Of a stretch of 64,000 bases of DNA, positions 23,868-32,397 are shown piece after piece; the first letter of the stretch is position 1; the number at the start of each line of letters is the position of its first letter. This stretch comes from Streptomyces chattanoogensis (GTDB lineage Bacteria > Actinomycetota > Actinomycetes > Streptomycetales > Streptomycetaceae). The stretch covers positions 1 through 64,000 of the forward strand of contig NZ_LGKG01000090.1 of the NCBI RefSeq assembly GCF_001294335.1, given 5' to 3'. The notes under the pieces were generated by a model. That model searched no databases. It was not told the DNA's origin and was given only the letters and a program-made list of their open reading frames with translations. The translations under genes were made by a program, and so were the position numbers.

Positions 23868-25150
23868 GCCCCCGGCGGTCGCGGCCACCGTTGCTCCTGC
23901 GCGCCTGGGCCGCGACCCTCTACGCCAAGTCCGCCGTCTTCATCACCGTCATGTGCTGCCTGCTCGCGGCGCTGCTCGGCATCCTCGTGCATGTGCTGGT
24001 CGACCGGCAGACCGAGGACCGGGCCCGCAGCGCGGCCCTGGACGAACTGAACCGGGTGGTGACCGCGTACGTCGCCGGGGAACCCCTCGGCCGCAACGCC
24101 GAGGTGAACCCGCCGGACCTCCCCGCTGCGCTCCGCGAGATGGCCGTGCAACACCATGAGCGCGGCACCGAACTCGCCGACCACGACGGACGTCCGACGA
24201 TGTGGGCCGGCACCCCCGCCGACGGCGGCAAGGTCCTGGCGGTGCGCTGGGACTACAGCGCCCGCGCCGCCGCCCTGCGCGGCCTGGACCAGGCCATCAT
24301 CGGCTCCTCGGCCGCCGCGATCGGCGTCACCCTCGTCATCGGGCTGATCGCGGTCTCCCGCGTCACCCGCCGCCTGCACCGCACCGCCCAGGTGGCCCGC
24401 CGCATCAGCGCCGGCGATCTCGACGCCCGGGTGCACGACCCCCGCGCCGAGCGCCCCGGCCAGGCCCAGGACGAGGCCGCCGCCGTGGCGGCCGCACTCG
24501 ACGCGATGGCCGCCACCCTGCAGGGCAAACTCCACAGCGAACAGCGCTTCACCGCCGACGTCTCCCACGAGCTGCGCACCCCGCTCGCCGGACTCCACGC
24601 CGCCGCGGAGCTGCTGCCGCCCGGCCGCCCGACGGAGATGGTGCGCGAGCGCATCCGGACCATGCGCCGGCTGACGGAGGACCTGCTGGAGATCTCCCGG
24701 CTCGACGCACAGGTCGAACAGGCAGACCTGGACGTCCACCGGCTCGGGCCGCTGGCGGAGCGGGCGGTGCGTGCCACAGGGACGGCGACCGAGGTCAACG
24801 TCGTACGGGACGCGCGCGTGGAGACGGACCGGCGCCGGCTCGAGCGGGTGCTCGGCAACCTCATCGCCAACGCCCACAAGCACGGCGCCCCGCCGGTGGT
24901 CGTCTCCCTCGACGGTCCGGTGATCACCGTGCGGGACCACGGCGACGGGTACCCGGCATACCTCCTGGACCAGGGCCCCCAGCGGTTCAGGAGCCAGTCG
25001 GAGCCGAGCGGCGGCAAGAAGACCGGACACGGCCTGGGCCTGACGATCGCCGTCGGCCAGGCGCAGGTCCTCGGCGCCACCCTGCACTTCTCCAATTCCC
25101 CCGACGGCGGAGCCGTCGCCACGCTCCGCCTCCCGGCCGAACAGCGGTGA
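23864..25150 (+). CDS. Sensor histidine kinase (no adjacent response regulator)
   Basis: A 428-residue membrane sensor kinase. Two membrane segments (about residues 22-46 and 144-168) flank an extracellular sensor of about 95 residues. Then come a HAMP segment (RRISAGDLDARV), the phospho-acceptor box FTADVSHELRTPLAG with His235, and the ATPase domain with NLIANAHKH (N box), RDHGDGYP (G1) and GHGLGLTI (G2). All catalytic elements are intact. It overlaps the upstream lipoprotein gene by four bases. Neither side carries a response regulator, so its partner is encoded elsewhere. Confidence 0.92.
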   Translation: MSPRRSRPPLLLRAWAATLYAKSAVFITVMCCLLAALLGILVHVLVDRQTEDRARSAALDELNRVVTAYVAGEPLGRNAEVNPPDLPAALREMAVQHHERGTELADHDGRPTMWAGTPADGGKVLAVRWDYSARAAALRGLDQAIIGSSAAAIGVTLVIGLIAVSRVTRRLHRTAQVARRISAGDLDARVHDPRAERPGQAQDEAAAVAAALDAMAATLQGKLHSEQRFTADVSHELRTPLAGLHAAAELLPPGRPTEMVRERIRTMRRLTEDLLEISRLDAQVEQADLDVHRLGPLAERAVRATGTATEVNVVRDARVETDRRRLERVLGNLIANAHKHGAPPVVVSLDGPVITVRDHGDGYPAYLLDQGPQRFRSQSEPSGGKKTGHGLGLTIAVGQAQVLGATLHFSNSPDGGAVATLRLPAEQR

Positions 25151-25160
25151 GCCGGCGCGG

Positions 25161-26174
25161 TCAGCCGGGCGGCTCTCCGGGCCCCTCCGCCAGGGTGGCC
25201 AGCGTCTCGTCGGCCAGGCCCCGCAGGAAGGCCGGGCAGGTCCAGGCCTCCAGCGAGGGGCCGTAGCCGTCGGCATGCTCTTCCTGGAGCGCGGCCCGTC
25301 CGCCGGGGCTGCGCAGATAGATGCCCTCCCGGGCCATCTGGTCGGCGGAGCCGTCGAGCCGCGGGTGCTCTTCTGCCCGGTGGGTACAGGGCACGTCCGG
25401 CACCGTTTTCCGCACGGTCTCCAGCCCCGCGGTCATCTCGTCCAGCACGGACCGGTCCTGGATGCGTCCCGAGACGGCGTACCAGCTGCACGCGTGGAGG
25501 GTGACGAGGTAGCCGGCCCGTACACCCTTGGTGAGGTGGTCGGGGACGAGCGCCGCCCCGAGGAGGTCGCCGACGGGGTCGCCCACCGGATAGTCGTTGA
25601 GTGTGGCGTCCAGGTACCGGATGCTGTCCTGCAGACCGCTGCGCAGTATTTCCGCGATGCCGGTCCCCTCGTCCGGGTCCGTGATCGGCACGCTGCCCGG
25701 GCTGATGATGTCCGCGGTGATGCGCGCGTACCCGGCGACGTTGACCGGGCAGAGGTAGAGCTCCTTCGCGGCCTCCTTCGTCCACTCCTCGTCCTCCGCC
25801 AGGCCGTTGCCCAGGAGTTCCGGATCGGGGAGCCCGTACCAGATCTCGTCGTCGTACATCTCCTCCAGGTCCCGTTCGTACGGGTGCTTCCCGTGCGCGC
25901 ACTCCCGGCCGCTCAGCACGCGGTGGGCCGCGACCAGGGCGTCGACGGCGCACCGTTCGGCCTCGGGCCCGGCGCCCGCCGGGCCGGTGAGGTACTCGGC
26001 CAGCTCCGCCAGCCCGTACACCCACAGGTAGGCGTGCTCCCCGCCCGGGTCGGCGGCGAGCCGGGCGGCGCAGTCGCGGACGGCCAGGTCGCCCTCGGCG
26101 CCCGCCGCGTCCGAGGCGAAGCCGGGCCAAGTCTTCCTGACCTCGTCGATCAGTGCACGCGTGGTGTGATCCAT
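25161..26174 (-). CDS. Hypothetical protein with two Cys-x-His segments
   Basis: A 337-residue soluble, acidic protein that I do not recognise. Two short segments look alike, ECAHGKHPYERDLEEMY near residue 100 and PCTHRAEEHPRLDGS near residue 270, each with Cys-x-His, which might bind metal. GC content and codon use are like the neighbours. It is convergent with the histidine kinase (10 bases between stops) and lies five bases after the MFS gene, with which it may form an operon. No ribosome site is obvious before ATG 26174. Confidence 0.65.
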   Translation of the reverse strand: MDHTTRALIDEVRKTWPGFASDAAGAEGDLAVRDCAARLAADPGGEHAYLWVYGLAELAEYLTGPAGAGPEAERCAVDALVAAHRVLSGRECAHGKHPYERDLEEMYDDEIWYGLPDPELLGNGLAEDEEWTKEAAKELYLCPVNVAGYARITADIISPGSVPITDPDEGTGIAEILRSGLQDSIRYLDATLNDYPVGDPVGDLLGAALVPDHLTKGVRAGYLVTLHACSWYAVSGRIQDRSVLDEMTAGLETVRKTVPDVPCTHRAEEHPRLDGSADQMAREGIYLRSPGGRAALQEEHADGYGPSLEAWTCPAFLRGLADETLATLAEGPGEPPG

Positions 26175-26179
26175 GATCA

Positions 26180-27643
26180 CTACGACGCCGCCGGCGGCCG
26201 GGACGTTCCCGCCCCGGGCCCGGTTCGTTCCCTGGTCCGCAGCCCGTACGCCACCGCCGCCCCCACGGCCAGCACCACCCCCGCCGCGATGCGGTAGCCG
26301 AGCGCCGTGGCGTCGGTGAAGGCGGTGGCCATGGCGGTGCCGTGGCCGGTGGCCGAGGTGACGTGCACGGACAGGGCGGTGCCGACGACGGCGATGCCGA
26401 GGGCCGCGCCCAGCTCGCGTGCCGCGCCCTGGAGTCCGGAGCCCATGCCCGCCTGGCGGGGCGGCACGGACGTCACGACGGCATGCGAGAGCGTGGGCAT
26501 CGCCAGGCCCGCACCGGCCGACATCAGCAGCAGGCAGGGCAGGTACCGCACGTACGGGGTGCGGGCGGTCGCGGTGGAGAGCAGGAGCAGGCCGACGGCC
26601 ATCAGGGCCAGCCCGGCGCCGCAGGTGCGGGCCTCGCCGATCCGGTGGGCCCAGCGCAGGCCGTGACGGGTCACGGCCATCATCCCGAAGGCCAGCGGCA
26701 CGATCGCACAGCCGGTCTGGAGGGGTGAGTAGCCCTTGACGTACTGCAGGAACTGGGCGTTGACGTAGAAGAGGGCGAACATGCCGAAGAAGGTGACGGC
26801 CAGGCCCGCGGCACCGGCGCGCAGCCGCGGCAGCCGGAACAGGCGGGGGTCCAGCACCGGGTGCGCGGCACGCAGCCCGTGCCGTACGAAGAGGGTGAAC
26901 ACGGCCGCGGACAGGACAAAGGCGCCGATCACCGTGGCCGAGGACCAGCCCAGCCCCGGCCCTTCGATGATGCCGAAGAGCAGCGCGCCCGCCCCGAGGA
27001 CCAGCAGCGCCGAACCCGTCGGATCCAGCGCCGTGGTTCCTCGCGGCACCCGGGGCGCGACCCTCGCCACCCATCCCAGGAGGCCGAGCCCCAGGGGGAC
27101 GTACGCCCAGAACAGGCCCTGCCAGGGCAGGTACTGCAGGATCAGCGCGCCGCCGGCGTTGCCCGCCATGCCGCCGATGCCGAGGGCCGCGCTCCAGGCG
27201 GCGACCGCCCCGGCCTTCCGGTCGGCGGGGGTGGCGTGCAGCAGTACGGACATCGTGGCCGGTACGGTCAGCGCTGCGCCCGTACCCGAGATCGCCCGGC
27301 CCGCCAGCAGCACGGGGAGGCTGGGGGCGAGTGCGCTCAGCAGCGCCCCCAGGGCGAAGACGCCCAGACCGGTCAGCAGGACGCCCTTGCGGCCGAAGCG
27401 GTCGCCGAGCGCACCGGCCGGGATCAGCAGCCCGGCGAAGACCAGCACATACGTGTCCACGATCCACAGCAGCTGGGCGGGGGAGGGGTGCAGACCGCTC
27501 GCGGCGATCTTCGGTATCGCGAGGTTCATCGCGGCCACCAGCGACTGCGCGACCAGCACGCATGCGCAGACCGCGGCGGTCACCGAGCGACGCCGCCGGT
27601 CGGTGGCGCCAACTGGTGTGGGAGGAGGGACGGTTGAGGTCAT
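26180..27643 (-). CDS. MFS drug transporter, DHA2 (14-helix) type
   Basis: A 487-residue transporter with about fourteen hydrophobic segments. GALGDRFGRKGVLLTGLGVF is the conserved loop between helices 2 and 3, and AGRAISGTGAALTVPATMSV is the antiporter motif C region typical of EmrB/QacA-type exporters. The start is ATG 27643; there is no ribosome site and TAGCGT lies just upstream, so a leaderless mRNA is possible. It is divergent from a LysR regulator 54 bases away, the usual layout for a regulator-controlled efflux pump. Confidence 0.88.
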   Translation of the reverse strand: MTSTVPPPTPVGATDRRRRSVTAAVCACVLVAQSLVAAMNLAIPKIAASGLHPSPAQLLWIVDTYVLVFAGLLIPAGALGDRFGRKGVLLTGLGVFALGALLSALAPSLPVLLAGRAISGTGAALTVPATMSVLLHATPADRKAGAVAAWSAALGIGGMAGNAGGALILQYLPWQGLFWAYVPLGLGLLGWVARVAPRVPRGTTALDPTGSALLVLGAGALLFGIIEGPGLGWSSATVIGAFVLSAAVFTLFVRHGLRAAHPVLDPRLFRLPRLRAGAAGLAVTFFGMFALFYVNAQFLQYVKGYSPLQTGCAIVPLAFGMMAVTRHGLRWAHRIGEARTCGAGLALMAVGLLLLSTATARTPYVRYLPCLLLMSAGAGLAMPTLSHAVVTSVPPRQAGMGSGLQGAARELGAALGIAVVGTALSVHVTSATGHGTAMATAFTDATALGYRIAAGVVLAVGAAVAYGLRTRERTGPGAGTSRPPAAS

Positions 27644-27669
27644 GCCGGGGACGCTAGAGTCCTGGTCAA

Positions 27670-27679
27670 TTGATCTCAA
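27670..27679. promoter_or_regulatory. Candidate LysR operator in the divergent gap
   Basis: TTGATCTCAA is an inverted repeat (TTGA-2-TCAA) in the 54-base gap between the MFS transporter and lysR genes. It is AT-richer than its surroundings and is where a LysR protein controlling both genes would be expected to bind. Confidence 0.4.
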
Positions 27680-27697
27680 ATGCAAGGTGTGCACTCC

Positions 27698-28636
27698 ATG
27701 ATTGCGCGAAACGCAAACATCGACCTGAACCTGCTGACCGCACTGGACGCACTGCTCGAAGAGGAGAGCGTGACCGCGGCCGCCGACCGGCTCGGCCTCT
27801 CCGGGCCCGCCATGAGCCGCGCGCTCGGCCGGATCCGCCGGACGCTCGGCGACCCCGTCCTGGTCCGGGCCGGCCGCCATATGGTGCCGACCCCGCGCGC
27901 CCTGGAGATCCGGGCCCAGGTACGGCATCTGGTCGAGGCCGCCCACGGGGTCCTCGCCCCTTCCGCCCCCGCCGACCCGGCGGACCTGTCACGGGTGTTC
28001 ACGATCACCGCCAACGACCTCTGCGTCACCGCCGTGGGCCCCCGCCTGGTCGCCCGCGCCGCCAGGGAGGCGCCGGGGGTCGTGCTGCGCTTCCTCGGCG
28101 AGAGCCATATCGACGTGCCGGTGCTGCGCGACGGCGTCGCGGACCTGGAACTCGGGGTGATCGACAGCCTCGAGCCGGAGATCCGCACGGAGGAGCTGTA
28201 CACCGAACAAGGCGTCGCGGTGGTGCGGGAGGGCCACCCGCTCACCACCGGGAAGCTCACCGTGTGCCGTTACGCCGACGCCCCGCACATCAACTTCACC
28301 CGCCGCGGCCGGCTCACCGGCCCCATCGACGCGGCGCTCGCCGCCCGCGGACTGCGCCGCAAGGTGATCGCCACCGTCCCGACCTTCGCCGCCTCGCTGA
28401 TGATGATCCGCGACAGCGACGCGGTCGGCCTGGCCAACGAACGGACCGCGGCCTCGACGGTGCGCGCGCTGGGGCTGCGGACGCTGCCGGTCCCGCTCGA
28501 CCTGCCGACGATGAACATGGCGATGGCCTGGCATCCGCGGCAGGAGGCCGACGCGGGGCACATCTGGCTGCGCGGACTCGTACGACGGGCCGTCGCGGAG
28601 GTGATCGGTGCCGCACCCGCCCCGGAACGGCCCTGA
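27698..28636 (+). CDS. LysR-family transcriptional regulator
   Basis: A 312-residue LysR regulator. The N-terminal winged helix is IDLNLLTALDALLEEESVTA then AADRLGLSGPAMSRALGRI. The C-terminal periplasmic-binding-like domain follows (FTITANDLCVTAVGPRLVAR). It belongs to the NodD/LinR-like branch by its start and DPVLVRAGRHMVPTPRA. It is divergent from the DHA2 exporter and probably controls it. It also precedes the amidase operon, but that operon has its own promoter. Confidence 0.92.
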   Translation: MIARNANIDLNLLTALDALLEEESVTAAADRLGLSGPAMSRALGRIRRTLGDPVLVRAGRHMVPTPRALEIRAQVRHLVEAAHGVLAPSAPADPADLSRVFTITANDLCVTAVGPRLVARAAREAPGVVLRFLGESHIDVPVLRDGVADLELGVIDSLEPEIRTEELYTEQGVAVVREGHPLTTGKLTVCRYADAPHINFTRRGRLTGPIDAALAARGLRRKVIATVPTFAASLMMIRDSDAVGLANERTAASTVRALGLRTLPVPLDLPTMNMAMAWHPRQEADAGHIWLRGLVRRAVAEVIGAAPAPERP

Positions 28637-28689
28637 CACCGCTGCCGCCCAGAGCCCGGCACCCCCCGCCCGACCTGCGGGAAGGCCGG

Positions 28690-28788
28690 GCGCAACGAAT
28701 CGACGGAGAGTCCCTTGAACGCGCAATGAATCCTCCGTCGGCACGCAACGGTGGCGCCTTGTCCCAGGTCGGGGCCGCCCCGTACCGT
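28690..28788 (+). promoter_or_regulatory. GCGCAA boxes and promoter of the amidase-monooxygenase operon
   Basis: GCAA cores occur at 28692, 28723 and 28745 in GCGCAACGAA, GCGCAATGAA and ACGCAACGGT, spaced 31 and 22 bp. The candidate -35 TTGTCC (28759-28764) starts 14 bases after the last core, and -10 TACCGT (28783-28788) follows an 18-bp spacer. From AGGTC to the -10 box the sequence closely matches the permease promoter at 20095-20117. Shared control by the Lrp/AsnC protein is inferred. Confidence 0.65.
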
Positions 28789-28826
28789 CAATGCGTCCCG
28801 CCCGCACCGTCTCGCCGAGGGGTCCC

Positions 28827-29627
28827 ATGACGTCGCTGCACACCGCCCTGCTCCAGAGTTCGGGCCGGCCCGGCGATGTCGCCCACAATCTGACGGTCCT
28901 GGAGGACGCGGCCCGCGCGGCCGCCGCCACCGGCGCCGCACTGCTCGCCTGCCCCGAGCTGTTCCTCACCGGCTACGCCATCGGCGACGGCATCCACCGC
29001 CTCGCCGAGCCCGCCGACGGCGACAGCGCCCGGGCCATCGGCCGGATCGCCGCCGAGCACGGCATCGCCGTCCTCTACGGCTACCCGGAGCGCGCCGGGG
29101 CCGACACGGTCCACAACTCCGCCCAGCTGATCGGCCCCGACGGCGGCCGGCTGGCGAACTACCGCAAGACGCATCTCTTCGGCTGCTTCGAGCGCGAGTG
29201 GTTCACCCCCGGCGACCAGGCGGTCGTCCAGGCCGAGCTGTACGGCGCCCGGATCGGCGTGATGATCTGCTACGACGTCGAATTCCCGGAGAACGTCCGG
29301 GCGCACGCGCTGGCCGGTACGGATCTGCTGCTGGTGCCCACCGCGCAGATGCACCCCTTCCAGTTCGTCCCCGAATCCGTCATCCCGGTGCGCGCCTTCG
29401 AGAACCAGATGTATGTCGCGTACGTCAACCGGGTCGGCCAGGAGGGCGAGTTCGAGTTCGTGGGCCTGAGCTGTCTGGCCGGCCCGGACGGAGTCGTCCG
29501 CACCCGCGCCGGCCGCACCGAGCAGCTGGTGCAGGCCGATGCCGACCTCGCCTTCCTGAAGGAATCACGGGAGAACAACCCCTATCTGCACGACCGGCGG
29601 CCGGAGCTCTACGGCCCGCTGACCTGA
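28827..29627 (+). CDS. Nitrilase-superfamily amidase, DavA-like
   Basis: A 266-residue carbon-nitrogen hydrolase with the full catalytic triad: Glu44 in CPELFLTGY, Lys113 in YRKTHLF and Cys147 in MICYDVEFPEN. Overall it resembles Pseudomonas DavA (5-aminovaleramidase) in length and motifs. In that pathway the amide formed by the amino-acid monooxygenase is hydrolysed to the acid and ammonia. The DavB-like gene lies 106 bases downstream, so the same two-step chemistry is expected. With lysine the product would be 5-aminovalerate, with arginine 4-guanidinobutyrate. GAGGGG precedes ATG 28827. Confidence 0.88.
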   Translation: MTSLHTALLQSSGRPGDVAHNLTVLEDAARAAAATGAALLACPELFLTGYAIGDGIHRLAEPADGDSARAIGRIAAEHGIAVLYGYPERAGADTVHNSAQLIGPDGGRLANYRKTHLFGCFEREWFTPGDQAVVQAELYGARIGVMICYDVEFPENVRAHALAGTDLLLVPTAQMHPFQFVPESVIPVRAFENQMYVAYVNRVGQEGEFEFVGLSCLAGPDGVVRTRAGRTEQLVQADADLAFLKESRENNPYLHDRRPELYGPLT

Positions 29628-29733
29628 GCCCCGCCCGCACCCCACATCCCCGACGCACCGCGGGCCGCCCCGCCCCGGCACGCGCCGCCCCGCCCCGCCC
29701 CGCTCTGCCCTGCCTGCAAGGAGTCCGCCCCCG

Positions 29734-31425
29734 ATGACGTCCACGGTGCCCACCGCCGCCCACCACGCGGATGCCCAGCCGCCGATCACGATGTTCGGCC
29801 CGGACTTCCCGTACGCCTACGACGACTTCCTCGCGCACCCGGCGGGCCTCGGCCAGGTCCCCGCCACCGAGCACGGCAAGGAGGTCGCGGTCATCGGCGG
29901 CGGCCTCTCCGGGATCATCACCGCGTACGAGCTGATGAAGATGGGCCTCAAGCCCGTCGTCTACGAGGCGGACGAGATAGGCGGCCGGCTGCGCACCGTC
30001 GGCTTCGAGGGCTGCGACCCGTCCCTGACCGCCGAGATGGGCGCGATGCGCTTCCCGCCCTCCTCGACCGCGCTGCAGCACTACATCGACCTGGTGGGCC
30101 TGGAGACCAGGCCGTTCCCCAACCCCCTTGCGGAATCCACCCCTTCGACGGTCGTCGACCTCAAGGGCGAGTCCCACTACGCGGAGACCCTGGACGACCT
30201 GCCGCAGGTGTACCGCGATGTGGCCGACGCCTGGAACGCCTGCCTGGAGGAGGGCGCGGACTTCTCCGGCATGAACCGCGCGCTGCGCGAGCGGGACGTC
30301 CCGAAGATCCGCGAGATCTGGTCCCGCCTGGTCGAGAAGCTCGACAACCAGACCTTCTACGGCTTCCTCTGCGACTCCCAGGCCTTCCGCTCCTTCCGCC
30401 ACCGCGAGATCTTCGGCCAGGTCGGCTTCGGCACCGGCGGCTGGGACACCGACTTCCCCAACTCCATCCTGGAGATCCTGCGGGTCGTCTACACCGAGGC
30501 CGACGACCACCACCGGGGCATCGTCGGCGGCAGCCAGCAGCTGCCGCTGCGCCTGTGGGACCGCGCCCCCGAGAAGATCGTGCACTGGGCGCCCGGCACC
30601 TCGCTCGCGACGCTGCACGACGGTGCGCCGCGCCCGGCCGTGACCCGGCTGAACCGCACGGCGGGCAACCGTGTCACGGTGACCGACGCCTCCGGCGACA
30701 TCCGCACGTACGAGGCCGCCGTCTTCACCGCGCAGTCCTGGATGCTGCTGAGCAAGATCGCCTGCGACGACTCGCTGTTCCCCATCGACCACTGGACGGC
30801 GATGGAGCGCACCCACTACATGGAGTCCTCCAAGCTCTTCGTCCCCGTCGACCGGCCGTTCTGGCTGGACAAGGACGAGGAGACGGGGCGGGACGTCATG
30901 TCGATGACGCTGACGGACCGGATGACCCGCGGGACGTACCTCCTGGACGACGGGCCGGACAAGCCCGCCGTCATCTGCCTCTCGTACACCTGGTGCGACG
31001 ACAGCCTGAAGTGGCTGCCGCTGGACGCCAACGAGCGGATGGAGGTGATGCTGAAGTCGCTGTCGGAGATCTATCCGAAGGTCGACATCCGCAAGCACAT
31101 CATCGGCAACCCGGTCACCGTCTCCTGGGAGAACGAGCCCTACTTCATGGGCGCGTTCAAGGCCAACCTGCCCGGCCACTACCGCTACCAGCGCCGCCTG
31201 TTCACCCACTTCATGCAGGACCGCCTCCCCGAGGACAAGCGCGGCATCTTCCTGGCGGGCGACGACATCTCCTGGACGGCGGGCTGGGCCGAGGGCGCCG
31301 TACAGACCGCGCTCAACGCGGTGTGGGGCGTGATGCACCACTTCGGCGGCACCACCGACACCACCAACCCGGGCCCCGGCGATGTCTACGACGAGATCGC
31401 GCCGGTCGAGCTGCCGGAGGACTGA
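29734..31425 (+). CDS. Flavin amino-acid 2-monooxygenase, DavB-like
   Basis: A 563-residue FAD enzyme of the amine-oxidase family, closely resembling lysine 2-monooxygenase (DavB): ITMFGPDFPYAYDDFLAHPA at the N-terminus, the dinucleotide-binding GGGLSG at residues 55-60, then FGQVGFGTGGWDTDFPNS and the C-terminal FAD motif FLAGDDISWTAGWAEGAVQT. It would oxidatively decarboxylate a basic amino acid to an amide, which the upstream amidase hydrolyses. Streptomyces are known to have an arginine 2-monooxygenase, so lysine or arginine are both possible substrates. AAGGAG precedes ATG 29734; the 106-base gap is CCCCG-rich with no gene. Confidence 0.88.
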   Translation: MTSTVPTAAHHADAQPPITMFGPDFPYAYDDFLAHPAGLGQVPATEHGKEVAVIGGGLSGIITAYELMKMGLKPVVYEADEIGGRLRTVGFEGCDPSLTAEMGAMRFPPSSTALQHYIDLVGLETRPFPNPLAESTPSTVVDLKGESHYAETLDDLPQVYRDVADAWNACLEEGADFSGMNRALRERDVPKIREIWSRLVEKLDNQTFYGFLCDSQAFRSFRHREIFGQVGFGTGGWDTDFPNSILEILRVVYTEADDHHRGIVGGSQQLPLRLWDRAPEKIVHWAPGTSLATLHDGAPRPAVTRLNRTAGNRVTVTDASGDIRTYEAAVFTAQSWMLLSKIACDDSLFPIDHWTAMERTHYMESSKLFVPVDRPFWLDKDEETGRDVMSMTLTDRMTRGTYLLDDGPDKPAVICLSYTWCDDSLKWLPLDANERMEVMLKSLSEIYPKVDIRKHIIGNPVTVSWENEPYFMGAFKANLPGHYRYQRRLFTHFMQDRLPEDKRGIFLAGDDISWTAGWAEGAVQTALNAVWGVMHHFGGTTDTTNPGPGDVYDEIAPVELPED

Positions 31426-31441
31426 CCGCGCAACGGCGTCG

Positions 31442-31478
31442 GGGCGGTGTGCCGCGCGGTGGCAGCGGCACACCGCCC
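31442..31478. terminator. Terminator between convergent genes
   Basis: A perfect 14-bp stem (31442-31455 with 31465-31478) with a 9-base loop separates the monooxygenase gene from the convergent DUF5995 gene and could serve both strands. Confidence 0.85.
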
Positions 31479-31486
31479 GACAGGCC

Positions 31487-32257
31487 CTAGTTCAGCGGTG
31501 TGAGCAGGCACCGGCCCACCAGCCCCACGCTCGCGTCCAGCCGCTCGGTGAACTCCTCGGCCACCTCGGGCAGCCGGCGCGCGCCCCACAGCATCCGGGC
31601 CGCGGCCCAGGCGGCGTCCCGGGCCATCTCCAGGCTCCAGGAGCCGGCGAGATGGGTCAGCGGATCGGCGATGTCCAGCAGATCCGGGCCGGGCATCAGG
31701 CTCTCCCGGATCCGCTCCTCGAGGCCGGTCAGGACGGCGCCGATACGGTCGAAGTCCCCCTCCAGCGCTGGGGGTTCGCAGTCCAGCGCCCGGCAGGTGT
31801 CCAGCACCGCCAGCGCCAGGTCGTGGCCGATGTGCGCATTGATCCCGGCGAGCGCGAACTGCAGCGGGTGCACGCCGGGATGGCGGCGCAGCTGGAAGAG
31901 CGGGCGCCAGCAGGCGGGCGGGCGCCGGCCCGCGGCCGCGGCGTCCACCGCGGCGAAGTAGCGCCGGGCGAAGCGGACGTCCAGCTCGCCCGCGGCCGCC
32001 GGGTCCGCGAAGGCGCCGTCCCCGAGACGCCCCGCCACCGCTTCGGTGACGGTCAGATAGACCCGGTTGAAGACGGCCACCCCGTCCTCGGCGGGCAGCG
32101 CCGCCTCCAGCGCCCGCATCCTCGCCAGCACCTCGTCCACGCCCACGGGCGGCCCGGATCCCGGCGGCCCGGATCCCGGCTGCCGGGCGCCCGGCAGCCG
32201 GGTTTCCCGCTCCGGATCTTCCCGTTCCGGAGTTCCCCATCGCTGAGTCGTCGTCAT
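31487..32257 (-). CDS. DUF5995-family protein
   Basis: A 256-residue protein that looks like the DUF5995 family, whose function is unknown. Typical stretches are GVAVFNRVYLTVTEAVAGRL, ELDVRFARRYFAAVDAAAAG and FALAGINAHIGHDLALAVLD, with several conserved His and Asp residues in a helical protein. The first 40 residues are Pro/Gly-rich. ATG 32257 was chosen; the frame continues upstream without a plausible start. It is convergent with the monooxygenase and shows no operon partner. Confidence 0.75.
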   Translation of the reverse strand: MTTTQRWGTPEREDPERETRLPGARQPGSGPPGSGPPVGVDEVLARMRALEAALPAEDGVAVFNRVYLTVTEAVAGRLGDGAFADPAAAGELDVRFARRYFAAVDAAAAGRRPPACWRPLFQLRRHPGVHPLQFALAGINAHIGHDLALAVLDTCRALDCEPPALEGDFDRIGAVLTGLEERIRESLMPGPDLLDIADPLTHLAGSWSLEMARDAAWAAARMLWGARRLPEVAEEFTERLDASVGLVGRCLLTPLN

Positions 32258-32397
32258 CCGCTCAGCGTGGCAGCAGCCGCACGAATTGCGGCCTTTGCCG
32301 GGAGCCGTTGACCTGAACGGGGTAACGGCCGGTGCGCCCTCCCGGCCGTGTCGGCGTCGTGCCGGCCGGCCGGAAAGCGACGCCCGGGGCCGCGCCG

